A DNA stretch of 64,000 nt, taken from NCBI RefSeq assembly GCF_001431645.1, contig NZ_LLXU01000074.1, positions 62,001 through 126,000 on the forward strand. Direction: 5' to 3'. The DNA comes from Stenotrophomonas panacihumi (GTDB lineage: Bacteria; Pseudomonadota; Gammaproteobacteria; Xanthomonadales; Xanthomonadaceae). This document shows positions 26,418 through 37,096 of the stretch, piece by piece; the stretch's first letter is position 1, and each line of letters begins with the position of its first letter. The translations under genes were made by a program, and so were the position numbers. The notes under the pieces were generated by a model. That model worked only from the letters and a program-made list of their open reading frames with translations. It was not told the DNA's origin and ran no database searches.

Positions 26418-28247
26418 TTACTCCACCGTCACCGACTTCGCCAGGTTGCGCGGCTTGTCCACATCCGTACCGCGCGCCAGCGCCGTGTGATACGCCAGCA
26501 GCTGCACCGGAATCGTATGCACGATCGGGCTCAGCACGCCCACATGGCGCGGCGTGCGCATCAGGTGCACGCCTTCGGATTCGGTGAACTGGCTGTCCTG
26601 GTCGGTGAACACGAACAGCTCGCCACCACGCGCACGCACTTCCTGCATGTTGGACTTCACCTTCTCCAGCAGGCGGTCGTTCGGCGCGATCACCACCACC
26701 GGCATCGAGGCATCCACCAGCGCCAGCGGCCCATGCTTGAGCTCGCCCGCCGGGTACGCCTCGGCGTGGATATAGGAGATTTCCTTGAGCTTGAGCGCGC
26801 CTTCCAGCGCGATCGGGTAGTGCAGCCCGCGGCCCAGGAACAGCGCGTTCTGGTGCGTGGCGAAACGCTCGGCCCAGGCCATGATCTGCGGCTCCAGGTT
26901 CAGCGCGTGCTGCACGCTGCCCGGCAGGAAGCGCATCTGCTCCAGGTAATCCGCTTCCTGCGCCGCATCCACCTTGCCGTGCAGCTTGCCCAGCACCACG
27001 GTGAGCTGGAACAACACGGCCAGCTGCGTGGTGAACGCCTTGGTGGACGCCACGCCGATCTCCGCGCCGGCGCGCGTGTAGCACACCAGCTCGCTGGCGC
27101 GCGGGATCGCGCTCTCCGGCACGTTGCAGATCGACAGCGTGTGCTTGTGGCCCAGTGACTTGGCGTACTTGAGCGCCTCCATCGTGTCCAGCGTCTCGCC
27201 GGACTGGGAAATCGTCACCACCAGGTGTTTCGGGTTCGCATAGGCGGCGCGGTAGCGGTATTCGCTGGCGATCTCCACCGAGCACGGCAGGCCGGCGATG
27301 GCCTCGATCCAGTAACGCGCGGTCAGGCCGGCGTAGTAGCTGGTGCCACAGGCGAGGATCTGAACGCCCTCGATGCCGCGCAGGACCTCGGCGGCATTCG
27401 CACCGAACAGTTCGGCCGGGAAGCCACCCGCGTCGATCGCCGCTTCCAGCGTATCGGACAGCGCGCGCGGCTGTTCGTGGATTTCCTTCTGCATGAAGTG
27501 GCGGTACGGGCCCAGCTCCAGCGAGGCCAGCGAGACGTCGGACACATGCACCGGCCGCTCGACCTGCGCGCCGTGCTCGTCGAACACGCGCACGCCTTCG
27601 CGGCGCAGCTCGGCGGTATCGCCCTCCTCCAGGAAGATCACCTGCCGCGTCGCCTGCACGATGGCCGAGACGTCCGAGGCGACGAACTGCTCGCCTTCGC
27701 CCACGCCCACCAGCAGCGGGCAGCCCATGCGCGCCACCACCAGCCGCTCCGGCTCGGCCTGGCTGATCACCGCCAGCGCGTAGGCGCCGGTGAGCTCCTT
27801 CACCGTCACCTGCAGCGCCGCCAGCAGGTCATGGCCCTGCTGCAGGTGGTGGTGGATCAGGTGCGCGATGACCTCGGTGTCGGTCTGCGACTCGAACGTG
27901 TAGCCCAGCGCGCGCAGTTCCTCGCGCTTGGCCTCGTGGTTTTCGATGATGCCGTTGTGGACCAGCGCCACGCCCTGGCTGATATGCGGATGCGCGTTGG
28001 CCTCGGTGACGCCGCCATGCGTGGCCCAGCGGGTATGCCCGATGCCCAGCCGCGCGGCGAAGCCCTCCTCGGCGGCGGCAGCGGCCATCTCGGAAACACG
28101 GCCGGTACGGCGCACGCGGCGCAGCCGCGCCTGGTCAAGGACGGCGATGCCGGAGGAGTCGTAGCCGCGATATTCGAGGCGCTTGAGGCCTTCGATCAGG
28201 ACGGGAACCACATCGCGATCCGCGATCGCGCCAACAATGCCGCACAT
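26418..28247 (-). CDS. glmS: glutamine-fructose-6-phosphate aminotransferase
   Basis: A 609-residue enzyme that makes glucosamine-6-phosphate from fructose-6-phosphate and glutamine, the first step of UDP-GlcNAc synthesis. The N-terminal glutaminase starts with catalytic C2 (MCGIVGA), and RGYDSSGI follows. Two SIS domains follow, with [17 protein letters not shown] and the catalytic C-terminal tail [12 protein letters not shown]. The length matches E. coli (609). In this window it is separated from glmU by a transport/two-component cluster. Its upstream region contains GGACA/TGTCC palindromes shared with the divergent transporter operon. Confidence 0.97.
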   Translation of the reverse strand: MCGIVGAIADRDVVPVLIEGLKRLEYRGYDSSGIAVLDQARLRRVRRTGRVSEMAAAAAEEGFAARLGIGHTRWATHGGVTEANAHPHISQGVALVHNGIIENHEAKREELRALGYTFESQTDTEVIAHLIHHHLQQGHDLLAALQVTVKELTGAYALAVISQAEPERLVVARMGCPLLVGVGEGEQFVASDVSAIVQATRQVIFLEEGDTAELRREGVRVFDEHGAQVERPVHVSDVSLASLELGPYRHFMQKEIHEQPRALSDTLEAAIDAGGFPAELFGANAAEVLRGIEGVQILACGTSYYAGLTARYWIEAIAGLPCSVEIASEYRYRAAYANPKHLVVTISQSGETLDTMEALKYAKSLGHKHTLSICNVPESAIPRASELVCYTRAGAEIGVASTKAFTTQLAVLFQLTVVLGKLHGKVDAAQEADYLEQMRFLPGSVQHALNLEPQIMAWAERFATHQNALFLGRGLHYPIALEGALKLKEISYIHAEAYPAGELKHGPLALVDASMPVVVIAPNDRLLEKVKSNMQEVRARGGELFVFTDQDSQFTESEGVHLMRTPRHVGVLSPIVHTIPVQLLAYHTALARGTDVDKPRNLAKSVTVE

Positions 28248-28269
28248 GGAAAGTCTGCCGGGGTAAAGG

Positions 28270-28375
28270 CGGACATTCTGCCATGTCCGTTTCTGACCGA
28301 CCCCTGACCCTGGCCGGACAGCGCGTCCGCCGCGGTGTCCGCGGACACTGCGGACACTTTTCGCACGCCCGGACA
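28270..28375. promoter_or_regulatory. array of seven GGACA/TGTCC pentamers, likely enhancer
   Basis: Seven copies of GGACA or its complement lie at 28271, 28284, 28316, 28336, 28343, 28352 and 28371. They form two palindromic pairs: CGGACAT-TCTGCC-ATGTCCG (28270-28289) and GTGTCCGCGGACAC (28335-28348), the latter followed by another GCGGACAC (28350-28357). The second palindrome is centred about 85 bases before the predicted sigma54 start site, the usual place for an NtrC-type enhancer. Binding by the regulator encoded at 34376 is inferred. Confidence 0.6.
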
Positions 28376-28400
28376 GCCTTTGGATTCAATGGCTTGCATG

Positions 28401-28416
28401 TGGCACGGAAACTGCT
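28401..28416 (+). promoter_or_regulatory. sigma54 (RpoN) -24/-12 promoter of the ABC exporter operon
   Basis: TGGCACGGAAACTGCT matches the -24/-12 consensus TGGCACG-N4-TTGCW at all fixed positions but one (C for the first T of TTGC). GG and GC have exact spacing. It lies 33 bases before the adaptor ATG. The operon itself ends with a sigma54 activator gene, which supports the call. Confidence 0.8.
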
Positions 28417-28449
28417 TTGATCCCACGGACTCCACCCACCCAGACACCC

Positions 28450-29724
28450 ATGGCCATCCGCGACACCTCCGCCCAGGACCACGTCATCTCCCGCCAGGCT
28501 GCCCCCGCGCCGTGGCGCCGCTGGATCTGGCCGGGCGTCGGCGCCGCCGTGGTGCTGGCCGGCATCGCCTGGGCGGTCTCCGGCTGGAGTGCCGGCAGCC
28601 GCTCCTTCCAGGCCTCGCGGGTGCGCATCGCCGAAGTGCAGCGCGGCGACCTGGTGCGCGACATCTCCGCCGACGGCCGCGTGATCGCCGCCAACAGCCC
28701 GGTGCTGTATGCGATCTCCGCCGGCACGGTGACCTTGAAGGTGGTGGCGGGCGACGTGGTCAAGCAGGACCAGGAACTGGCGGTGATCGACAGCCCCGAG
28801 CTGCGCAGCAAGCTGGCGCAGGAACAGGCCACCCTGGCCGGCCTGGAAGCCGAAGCCAGCCGCGCGGCGCTCGACGCCGTGCTGGCCCGCGCCACCGCCA
28901 GCAAGACCACCGACCAGGCCGGCCTGGTACGCACCGCCGCCGAACGCGACCTCGCCCGCTACCAGCGCGGCTTCGACGGCGGCGCGGTGCCGGAGGTCGA
29001 CCTGGCCAAGGCGCGTGACGAACTGAAGAAGGCCGAGATCGAACTGCAGCACGCGCAGAAGGATTCGGCGCTGGAAAGCCAGGGCGCCGACCTCGACGCG
29101 CGCAACAAGCGCCTGCTGGCCGACCGCCAGCGCGCGGTGGTGGCCGAAGTGCAGCGCCAGGTCGACGCACTGACCCTGCGCGCGCCGTTCGACGGCCAGG
29201 TCGGCCAGGTGCAGGCCACCCAGCACACGAACGTGGCGGCCAACGCGCCCATCCTCGGCGTGGTGGACCTGTCCAAGTTCGAGATCGAGATCAAGGTGCC
29301 GGAGAGCTTCGCCCGCGATCTCGCCATCGGCATGCCGGCGCAGCTCACCAGCGGCAGCGGCGAACCGTTCCCCGGCGCGATCTCGGCGGTGTCGCCGGAA
29401 GTGGTCAACGGCGAGGTCAACGCGCGCATCCGCTTCAGCGACAAGCAGCCGGCCGGCCTGCGCCAGAACCAGCGCATGAGCGCGCGGGTGGTGATGGATA
29501 CGCGCCGCAACGTGCTCAAGGTCGAGCGCGGCCCGTTCGTCGAGCAGTCCGGTGGCCGCTACGCCTACGTCATGGACGGCAACGCCGCCGTGCGCCGCCC
29601 GGTGCAGCTGGGCGCCGCCAGCCTGGGCGAGATCGAAGTGCTCTCCGGCCTGCAGCCCGGCGACCGCGTGGTCGTCTCCGGCAGCGACCAGTTCGCCGAC
29701 GCCGAGCGCGTCACCATCCATTGA
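28450..29724 (+). CDS. periplasmic adaptor (HlyD/MacA-like) of ABC exporter
   Basis: A 424-residue membrane-fusion protein. A cytoplasmic N-terminus is followed by one membrane anchor (WRRWIWPGVGAAVVLAGIAWAVSG). Then come the lipoyl-like halves (VIAANSPVLYAISAGTV; LTLRAPFDGQVGQVQAT), a long alpha-helical hairpin with coiled-coil character (residues about 120-235), a beta-barrel domain and a membrane-proximal domain ending in ERVTIH. It is the first gene of the sigma54-controlled operon and should link the ATPase/permeases to an outer-membrane channel encoded elsewhere. The substrate is unknown. Confidence 0.88.
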   Translation: MAIRDTSAQDHVISRQAAPAPWRRWIWPGVGAAVVLAGIAWAVSGWSAGSRSFQASRVRIAEVQRGDLVRDISADGRVIAANSPVLYAISAGTVTLKVVAGDVVKQDQELAVIDSPELRSKLAQEQATLAGLEAEASRAALDAVLARATASKTTDQAGLVRTAAERDLARYQRGFDGGAVPEVDLAKARDELKKAEIELQHAQKDSALESQGADLDARNKRLLADRQRAVVAEVQRQVDALTLRAPFDGQVGQVQATQHTNVAANAPILGVVDLSKFEIEIKVPESFARDLAIGMPAQLTSGSGEPFPGAISAVSPEVVNGEVNARIRFSDKQPAGLRQNQRMSARVVMDTRRNVLKVERGPFVEQSGGRYAYVMDGNAAVRRPVQLGAASLGEIEVLSGLQPGDRVVVSGSDQFADAERVTIH

Positions 29725-29768
29725 TTCCCTTTCCACCCGTCATCCCACATCACCAGAAGGAACGCCCC

Positions 29769-30494
29769 ATGCTCCAGATGCAGTCGGTCTCCAAGGTCTT
29801 CCGCACCGAACAGGTGGAAACCCATGCGCTGCGCTCGCTCGACCTGCACGTGCGCGAGGGCGAATTCGTCGCCGTGACCGGCCCGTCCGGTTCGGGCAAG
29901 ACCACCTTCCTCAACATCGCCGGCCTGCTGGAGACCTTCACCAGCGGCCAGTACCTGCTCGATGGCGAGGACGTCAGCCACCTCAGCGACGACGCGCGCT
30001 CGCGCCTGCGCAACCGCAAGATCGGCTTCATCTTCCAGGGCTTCAACCTGATCCCCGACCTCAACCTGTTCGACAACGTCGACGTGCCGCTGCGCTACCG
30101 CGGCATGCCGGCCGCCGAGCGCAAGCAGCGCATCGAGGACGCGCTGGGCAAGGTGGGCCTGGGCTCGCGCATGAAGCACTACCCGGCCGAACTGTCCGGT
30201 GGCCAGCAGCAGCGCGCGGCGATCGCGCGCGCCCTGGCCGGCAGCCCGCGCCTGCTGCTGGCCGACGAACCGACCGGCAACCTCGACTCGCAGATGGCCC
30301 GCGGCGTGATGGAGCTGCTGGAGGAGATCAACGCCCAGGGCACCACCATCGTCATGGTGACCCACGACCCGGAACTGGCCGCGCGCGCGCAGCGCAACGT
30401 GCACATCGTCGACGGCCAGGCGACCGACCTGGCACGCGAAGCCGTGCTGGTGCGCCCGCACGGCGTGGCCACCCCGATCGCCGCCCACGAGTGA
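29769..30494 (+). CDS. ABC transporter ATP-binding protein, MacB/LolD type
   Basis: A 241-residue ATPase with Walker A GPSGSGKT, Q-loop FIFQGFNLIPDLN, signature LSGGQQQR, Walker B LLLADEPTGNLD and H-loop VMVTHDPELA. The sequence belongs to the MacB/LolD/FtsE group that drives mechanotransmission rather than membrane flux. A ribosome site (AAGGAA) precedes ATG 29769. Three permease genes follow, so one ATPase probably serves several transmembrane partners. It is the second gene of the operon. Confidence 0.92.
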   Translation: MLQMQSVSKVFRTEQVETHALRSLDLHVREGEFVAVTGPSGSGKTTFLNIAGLLETFTSGQYLLDGEDVSHLSDDARSRLRNRKIGFIFQGFNLIPDLNLFDNVDVPLRYRGMPAAERKQRIEDALGKVGLGSRMKHYPAELSGGQQQRAAIARALAGSPRLLLADEPTGNLDSQMARGVMELLEEINAQGTTIVMVTHDPELAARAQRNVHIVDGQATDLAREAVLVRPHGVATPIAAHE

Positions 30495-30504
30495 GGCCCC
30501 CGCC

Positions 30505-31806
30505 ATGTTCGGCTACTACTTCAACCTCGCCCTGCGCAGCTTCCGCCGCAACAAGGTGCTCACCTCGCTGATGGTCGTGGCCATAGCGCTGGGTATCGGC
30601 ACCAGCATGACCACGCTGACGGTGTTCTACATCCTCTCCGGCGACCCGTTGCCGGGCCGCAGCCAGAACCTGTACTACGTGCAGATGGACCCGGCCTCGA
30701 TGGACGGCTATCTCGCCGGCGAGGAGCCGGCCGAACAGGTCACCCGCTTCGACGCCGAGAAGATGCTGGCCGAGAAGAAGGCCGACCGCCAGGCAGTGAT
30801 GACCGGCGGCAACATCGCGCTGGAACCACAGAAGTCCGGCCTGCGCCCGTTCAACACCGATGCGCGTTTCACCTCGGCCGACTTCTTCCAGATGTTCGGC
30901 GTGCCCTTCGAGTACGGCAACGCGTGGAGCGCCGCCGATGACGCCGGGCGCGCGCGCGTGGCGGTGATTTCCAAGGAGCTCAACGAGAAGCTGTTCGACG
31001 GCCAGAACAGCGTCGGCAAGACCATCCGCCTGGAGCAAAACGATTTCCGCATCATCGGCGTGCTCAAGTACTGGCGCCCCACCCCGCGCTTCTACGACCT
31101 CAACAGCGACCGCTACGGCACCGTGGAAGAAGTGTTCGTGCCGTTCTCCAGCGCGGTGGACCTGAAGTTCAGCCGCTCCGGCTCGATGGATTGCTGGGGC
31201 GACTCGAACAAGGACGAGACCTCGGTCAACGCGCCGTGCGTGTGGCTGCAGTACTGGGTGCAACTGGACAGCGCCGCCAAAGCGTCCGACTTCCGCCAGT
31301 ACCTGTCCAACTACTCCGACCAGCAGCGCCAGGCCGGCCGCTTCGAGCGCCCGACCAACGTGCGCCTGCGCAACGTGATGGAGTGGCTGGAGTTCAAGAA
31401 CGTGGTGCCCAACGACGTGCGCCTGCAGACCTGGCTGGCGTTCGGCTTCCTGGTCGTGTGCCTGGTCAACACCATCGGCCTGCTGCTGGCCAAGTTCATG
31501 CGCCGCAGCGGCGAGATCGGCGTGCGTCGCGCGCTCGGCGCCTCGCGTCGCTCGATCTTCGCCCAGGCGCTGGTGGAGGCCGGCACGATCGGCCTGGCCG
31601 GCGGCATCCTCGGCCTGGGCCTGGCGCTGCTCGGCCTGTGGGCGGTACGGCAGCAGCCGGCCAGCTACGCCGAACTGGCGCACCTGGATCCGCTGATGCT
31701 GGTGACCACGTTCGTCCTCGCCCTGGTGGCCAGCCTGCTTGCCGGCCTGTTGCCGGCCTGGCGCGCCTGCCAGGTCGCCCCGGCGCTGCAGCTCAAGTCC
31801 CAATAA
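30505..31806 (+). CDS. ABC permease 1, MacB/FtsX type
   Basis: A 433-residue permease with the four-helix MacB topology. An N-terminal span (VLTSLMVVAIALGIGTSM) is followed by a large periplasmic domain of roughly 250 residues and three C-terminal spans forming the FtsX domain, with the conserved IGVRRALGASRRSIFAQALVEA coupling helix. It ends in ACQVAPALQLKSQ, typical of the family. The start is ten bases after the ATPase stop, so the two are cotranscribed. The periplasmic domain is longer than in the next two permeases, suggesting a distinct contact. Confidence 0.88.
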   Translation: MFGYYFNLALRSFRRNKVLTSLMVVAIALGIGTSMTTLTVFYILSGDPLPGRSQNLYYVQMDPASMDGYLAGEEPAEQVTRFDAEKMLAEKKADRQAVMTGGNIALEPQKSGLRPFNTDARFTSADFFQMFGVPFEYGNAWSAADDAGRARVAVISKELNEKLFDGQNSVGKTIRLEQNDFRIIGVLKYWRPTPRFYDLNSDRYGTVEEVFVPFSSAVDLKFSRSGSMDCWGDSNKDETSVNAPCVWLQYWVQLDSAAKASDFRQYLSNYSDQQRQAGRFERPTNVRLRNVMEWLEFKNVVPNDVRLQTWLAFGFLVVCLVNTIGLLLAKFMRRSGEIGVRRALGASRRSIFAQALVEAGTIGLAGGILGLGLALLGLWAVRQQPASYAELAHLDPLMLVTTFVLALVASLLAGLLPAWRACQVAPALQLKSQ

Positions 31807-31820
31807 CCGCTTTCCGTTGA

Positions 31821-31857
31821 CCCGGCCGCGCGCGGAGCTCTCTCTCCAGCGGCCGGG
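31821..31857 (+). other. intercistronic hairpin between permease 1 and permease 2
   Basis: A perfect nine-base inverted repeat CCCGGCCGC / GCGGCCGGG with a 19-base loop lies in the 78-base gap. It may tune mRNA stability between the permease genes. No T-run follows, so it is not a clear terminator. Confidence 0.5.
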
Positions 31858-31884
31858 GCAGCGGACCTTCTCGGGAAGACCCTC

Positions 31885-33099
31885 ATGGAAATCCGCCCCA
31901 TCCTTTCCACGCTCCGCCGGCACAAGACGGCCGCGGCGCTGATCGTGGTCGAGATCGCGCTGAGCTGCGCCATCATCTGCAACGCGCTGTTCCTGATCGG
32001 CAACCGCCTCGAACGCATGGACCGCGTCAGCGGCGCGGCCGAGGACGAGGTCGTGCGCGTGCAGATCACCGGCATCGGCCGCGACGACAACCCCCGCGCG
32101 ATCACCGCCTCCGACGAGGCCGTGCTGCGCAACGTGCCCGGCGTGAAGTTCGCCAGCGTCGCCAACCAGGTGATGTTCGGCAATTCGTCCTGGAACAGCG
32201 GCGTGAACCTCACCCCGGACCAGAAGCGCGCCACGCTCAACGCCACCACCTACCTGGGCGGCGAGCAGCTGCTCGACACGCTGGGCCTGCAGCTGGTGGA
32301 AGGCCGCAAGTTCAACCCGGACGAGTTCCTCGACGCCGAGGACGATACGGCCAAGATCCCGGCCGTCATCATCACCCGCGCGATGGCCAACAAGCTGTTC
32401 CCCGGGCAGTCGGCGCTGGGCAAGAGCATCTACAGCTGGGGCGACAACCCGATCAAGGTGGTCGGCGTGGTCGACCACCTCGCGCGTCCCAACGAGGGCA
32501 ACCGCGGCGCGGACTCCTACGAATACTCGATGATGTTCCCGATCCACATCTCCTACGCGATGGGTGGCAACTACCTGCTGCGCACCGACCCGGCGCGCCG
32601 CGACGAGGTGATGAAGGCCGCCGTGGCCGCGCTGGAACGCAACAGCCCCAACCGCATCATCCTCAAGCAGGAAACGCTGGAGGAAATGCGCCAAAGCTAC
32701 TACCAGCAGGATCGCTCGATGGCGTGGCTGCTGGTGGCGGTGTGCATGGCGCTGCTGGTGGTGACCGCGCTGGGCATCGTCGGCCTGGCCAGCTTCTGGG
32801 TGCAGCAGCGCACCAAGCAGATCGGCATCCGTCGCGCGCTGGGCTCCACGCGCGGCCAGATCCTGCGCTACTTCCAGACCGAGAACTTCCTGCTGGCGAC
32901 CATCGGCATCGTGATCGGCATGACCCTGGCCTACTCGGCGAACCTGTGGCTGATGGAGCGCTACGAGTTGCCGCGCCTGCCGCTGATCTACCTGCCGTGC
33001 GGCGCCATCGCGTTGTGGCTGCTGGGGCAGCTGGCGGTGCTCGGCCCGGCGCGGCGCGCCGCGGCGGTGCCGCCGGCGGTTGCCACGCGCAGCGCCTGA
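31885..33099 (+). CDS. ABC permease 2, MacB/FtsX type
   Basis: A 404-residue permease with an N-terminal span (AAALIVVEIALSCAIICNALFLIG), a periplasmic MacB-like domain of about 230 residues and a C-terminal FtsX domain. The coupling motif is IGIRRALGSTRGQILRYFQTE. The protein ends in PAVATRSA. It differs from permease 1 in the periplasmic part, so the pair could form a heterodimer. Translation begins 78 bases after permease 1 and follows an intercistronic hairpin. Confidence 0.87.
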   Translation: MEIRPILSTLRRHKTAAALIVVEIALSCAIICNALFLIGNRLERMDRVSGAAEDEVVRVQITGIGRDDNPRAITASDEAVLRNVPGVKFASVANQVMFGNSSWNSGVNLTPDQKRATLNATTYLGGEQLLDTLGLQLVEGRKFNPDEFLDAEDDTAKIPAVIITRAMANKLFPGQSALGKSIYSWGDNPIKVVGVVDHLARPNEGNRGADSYEYSMMFPIHISYAMGGNYLLRTDPARRDEVMKAAVAALERNSPNRIILKQETLEEMRQSYYQQDRSMAWLLVAVCMALLVVTALGIVGLASFWVQQRTKQIGIRRALGSTRGQILRYFQTENFLLATIGIVIGMTLAYSANLWLMERYELPRLPLIYLPCGAIALWLLGQLAVLGPARRAAAVPPAVATRSA

Positions 33100-33112
33100 G
33101 GCAGGTGCAGCG

Positions 33113-34294
33113 ATGCTGGGCGCCGATCCGTTCCTGGCATCGCTGCGGCGGCACCGGCTGGCCGCGGGCCTGATCGTGCTGCAGTGCGCGCTCACCACCG
33201 TGGTGCTGGTGCTGGCACTCGCCAAGGCCGGCGAGCTGCGGGCGCGGATCGCCGCGCCCAGCGGCACGGACGAATCGCGGCTGGTGCGGCTCGTTGTCCG
33301 CGGCCCGGCCGACGCCGCGGTGCAGTCGCGCGAGCGGCTGGCGCTGGCGCGATTGCCCGGCGTGGCCCGCGTCAGCGCGATCAACCAGGTGCCGTTCGGC
33401 ATCGACTACTGGTCGGCGGATTTCAGCCCCGCACCTGGCTGGGCGAACGGCATGGTGCGCGCCACCCTGTACCTGGGCGACGAAGGGTTGCGTGCGCAGC
33501 TGGGCGCGCCGCTGCTGGCCGGGCGTGATTTCCTGCCGGCGGAGTACACCGCTATGGACCTGCACGCGGTGGACAGCGTGCAGGTGGATGCGGCCTTCGC
33601 CCGCAAGATGTTCCATGGCGAACCGGCGGTGGGCCGCACCCTCCATGCAGTCGGTACACGGCCGTTGCGCGTGGTCGGCGTATACGCGTCCCTGCAGGGG
33701 CCGCGTGCCGACGAGCGGCCGACGCTGATCCTGCCGATGCGTTTCGCGCCCGGGCAGGCCAACACCTACCTGCTCCGCCTGCACGACCCCGCGCCGCCCG
33801 ACGCGCACGCCGTGGGCGCGGCGGTCGAAACGCCGGCGTCGCACCGATGGGTCGTGGACTATCGCAGCCTGCCCGAGCTGCGCGAGGCCTACTACCGGAA
33901 TGACCGCTGGTGGGTCGCGGCCCTGCTGCTGGGCATGGGGTTATGGCTGCTGTGTACCGGCGTGGGCCTGGCCAACCTGGCCGACCTGCTGCTGCAGGCA
34001 CGCCTGCGGCAGATCGGCCTGTGCCGCGCGCTGGGCGCCCGCAGCGCGCAGATCCGCTGGCAGCTGCGGCGCGAGAACCTGCTGCTCGCCGGCGCCGGCG
34101 CGCTCGCCGGGCTCGTGCTGCTGCATCTGTTGCTGTTGGCATGGCCCTGGCTGGGCGCGCAGCTCGGCACCGGCGGCGTCGGGCTGCAAGCTTTCGCCGT
34201 CGGCTTGATGCTGCTCACCGGCCAGTGCGCGATGTGGCCGATCACGCGCGAGGCCGATGCGGTGCCACTCACCGGTGGCATGCGCCCTGCCTGA
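33113..34294 (+). CDS. ABC permease 3, divergent MacB/FtsX type
   Basis: A 393-residue protein with the same plan: an N-terminal span (AAGLIVLQCALTTVVLVLALA), a periplasmic domain and three C-terminal spans with the coupling segment LCRALGARSAQIRWQLRREN. The coupling motif has diverged (Leu-Cys for Ile-Gly before Arg), and the C-terminus is MWPITREADAVPLTGGMRPA. It appears intact, not a pseudogene. It starts 13 bases after permease 2. Three permeases for one ATPase is more than the usual one or two. Confidence 0.82.
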   Translation: MLGADPFLASLRRHRLAAGLIVLQCALTTVVLVLALAKAGELRARIAAPSGTDESRLVRLVVRGPADAAVQSRERLALARLPGVARVSAINQVPFGIDYWSADFSPAPGWANGMVRATLYLGDEGLRAQLGAPLLAGRDFLPAEYTAMDLHAVDSVQVDAAFARKMFHGEPAVGRTLHAVGTRPLRVVGVYASLQGPRADERPTLILPMRFAPGQANTYLLRLHDPAPPDAHAVGAAVETPASHRWVVDYRSLPELREAYYRNDRWWVAALLLGMGLWLLCTGVGLANLADLLLQARLRQIGLCRALGARSAQIRWQLRRENLLLAGAGALAGLVLLHLLLLAWPWLGAQLGTGGVGLQAFAVGLMLLTGQCAMWPITREADAVPLTGGMRPA

Positions 34295-34375
34295 GCCCTT
34301 CGGCGCTGCGGCGCGACTTTCCCCTGCGCAACTGCGATCATCCGCCAGACCCCACACTCCACTGCCCTCGACACG

Positions 34376-35715
<1,340 letters not shown>

Positions 35716-35719
<4 letters not shown>

Positions 35720-37056
35720 TGAGCCGCTCCTTCACCTTCCGCCTGTTCCTTCGCCTGTTGCCGGTGCTGGCGCTGGCCGCGGCGATGCCGTGGCTGCTCG
35801 CCTACTGGCTCGACCGCGGCTGGGAAGTGGCCGTCGTCTCCGGCGTGCTGCTGCTCACCCTGATGTGGTGGGTGCTGCGCCGCGCGACCGCACCGATGCG
35901 CTCGCTGTTCCGCGCCTTGGCCGGCACCACCAGCAGCTACCGCGACGGCGAGTACAACTTCGGCGTGCATTGGCGCGGCGACGACGAGCTGGCGCAGCTG
36001 GTGCAGGCGCACATGGACCTGGGCGACGTGCTGCGCGAGCAGCGCCAGAGCCTGGTGCAGCGCGAGCTGATGCTCGACACCATGGTGCAGAACACGCCGG
36101 TGGCGATGTTGCTGGTGGCGGCGGGTGGCGACGGCATCCGCCGCATCACCTTCTCCAACGTGGCCGCGCGCAAGCTGCTGCATGGCGGTTGGCGACTGGA
36201 AGGCCAGCGCATCGACGCGCTGCTGGAGCAGATGCCGGCCGAACTGCGCGATGCCATCGCGCGTGGCGGTGACAGCCTGTTCGCGGTACGCGAGGAGGAT
36301 GGCGACGAGGACGACGAACAGATCTACCACCTCGCCCATCGCAGCTTCCATCTCAATGGCCGCGTGCACGAACTGCTGCTGATCCGCCTGCTCACGCCGG
36401 AGCTGCGCCGCCAGGAAGTGCAGACGTGGAAGAAGGTGATCCGCGTCATCAGCCACGAATTGAACAACTCGCTGGCGCCGATCGCCTCGCTGGCGCATTC
36501 GGGCGCCGAGCTGGTGCGGCGGCAGAAGACCGAGCGGCTGGGCGAGGTGTTCGGCACCATCGAAGATCGCGCGCGCCACCTGGAAGGCTTCATCCGCGGC
36601 TACGCCCGCTTCGCCAAATTGCCGCAGCCGCAGTTGCAGACCGTGCAGTGGGAGCAGTTCCTCGGCGGGCTGCAGCAGCAGATTCCGTTCCGCCTGCACA
36701 TGCAGTCACCGGACCTGTGCAGCCGGGTGGACGTGGCGCAGCTGGGCCAGGCGCTGCTCAACCTGCTGAAGAACGCGCACGAGGCCTGCAGCGAGGCCAA
36801 CCCGCCCAACGAAGACGTGGAGCTGCGGCTGACCCGTCTGCCGCAGTGGCTGCGCATCGAGGTGCTCGACCGCGGCAACGGCATGAACGAGGCGGTGCTG
36901 CAAAACGCGCTGATGCCGTTCTATTCGACCAAGCGCAACGGCACCGGCCTGGGCCTGGCGTTGACGCGGGAGATCGTGGAGGCCCATGGCGGGCGCATCT
37001 CGCTGCAGAACCGCAACGACGGCGGCTTGTGCGTCGCGATCCTGCTGCCGGGCTGA
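35716..37056 (+). CDS. NtrY-like sensor histidine kinase
   Basis: A 446-residue membrane kinase. Two N-terminal spans (LLPVLALAAAMPWLLAYWL and VAVVSGVLLLTLMWWVL) enclose only a few periplasmic residues, so it may sense the membrane or a partner rather than a free periplasmic ligand. A HAMP-like and a PAS-like region follow. The phosphohistidine is in VISHELNNSLAPI, as in NtrY. The ATPase has NLLKNAHEAC, DRGNGMNE and TGLGLALTREI. It starts at ATG 35716 inside the regulator stop (ATGA) and is its cognate partner. The signal is unknown; cell-envelope stress is one guess. Confidence 0.9.
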
Positions 37057-37096
37057 CACGTCCCGCGGCGCGGGCCGTGCCACATTCGAGCGGTGA

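Noticed and set aside
30352..33402. Very long open frame (about 1016 codons) antisense to the permease genes
   Set aside because: It opposes well-conserved permease genes, reads as Arg/Ala/His-rich low-complexity protein and reflects GC-rich third positions.
34295..34375. Separate sigma54 promoter for the regulator gene
   Set aside because: No -24/-12 element is present in the gap; the gene most likely depends on the upstream promoter.
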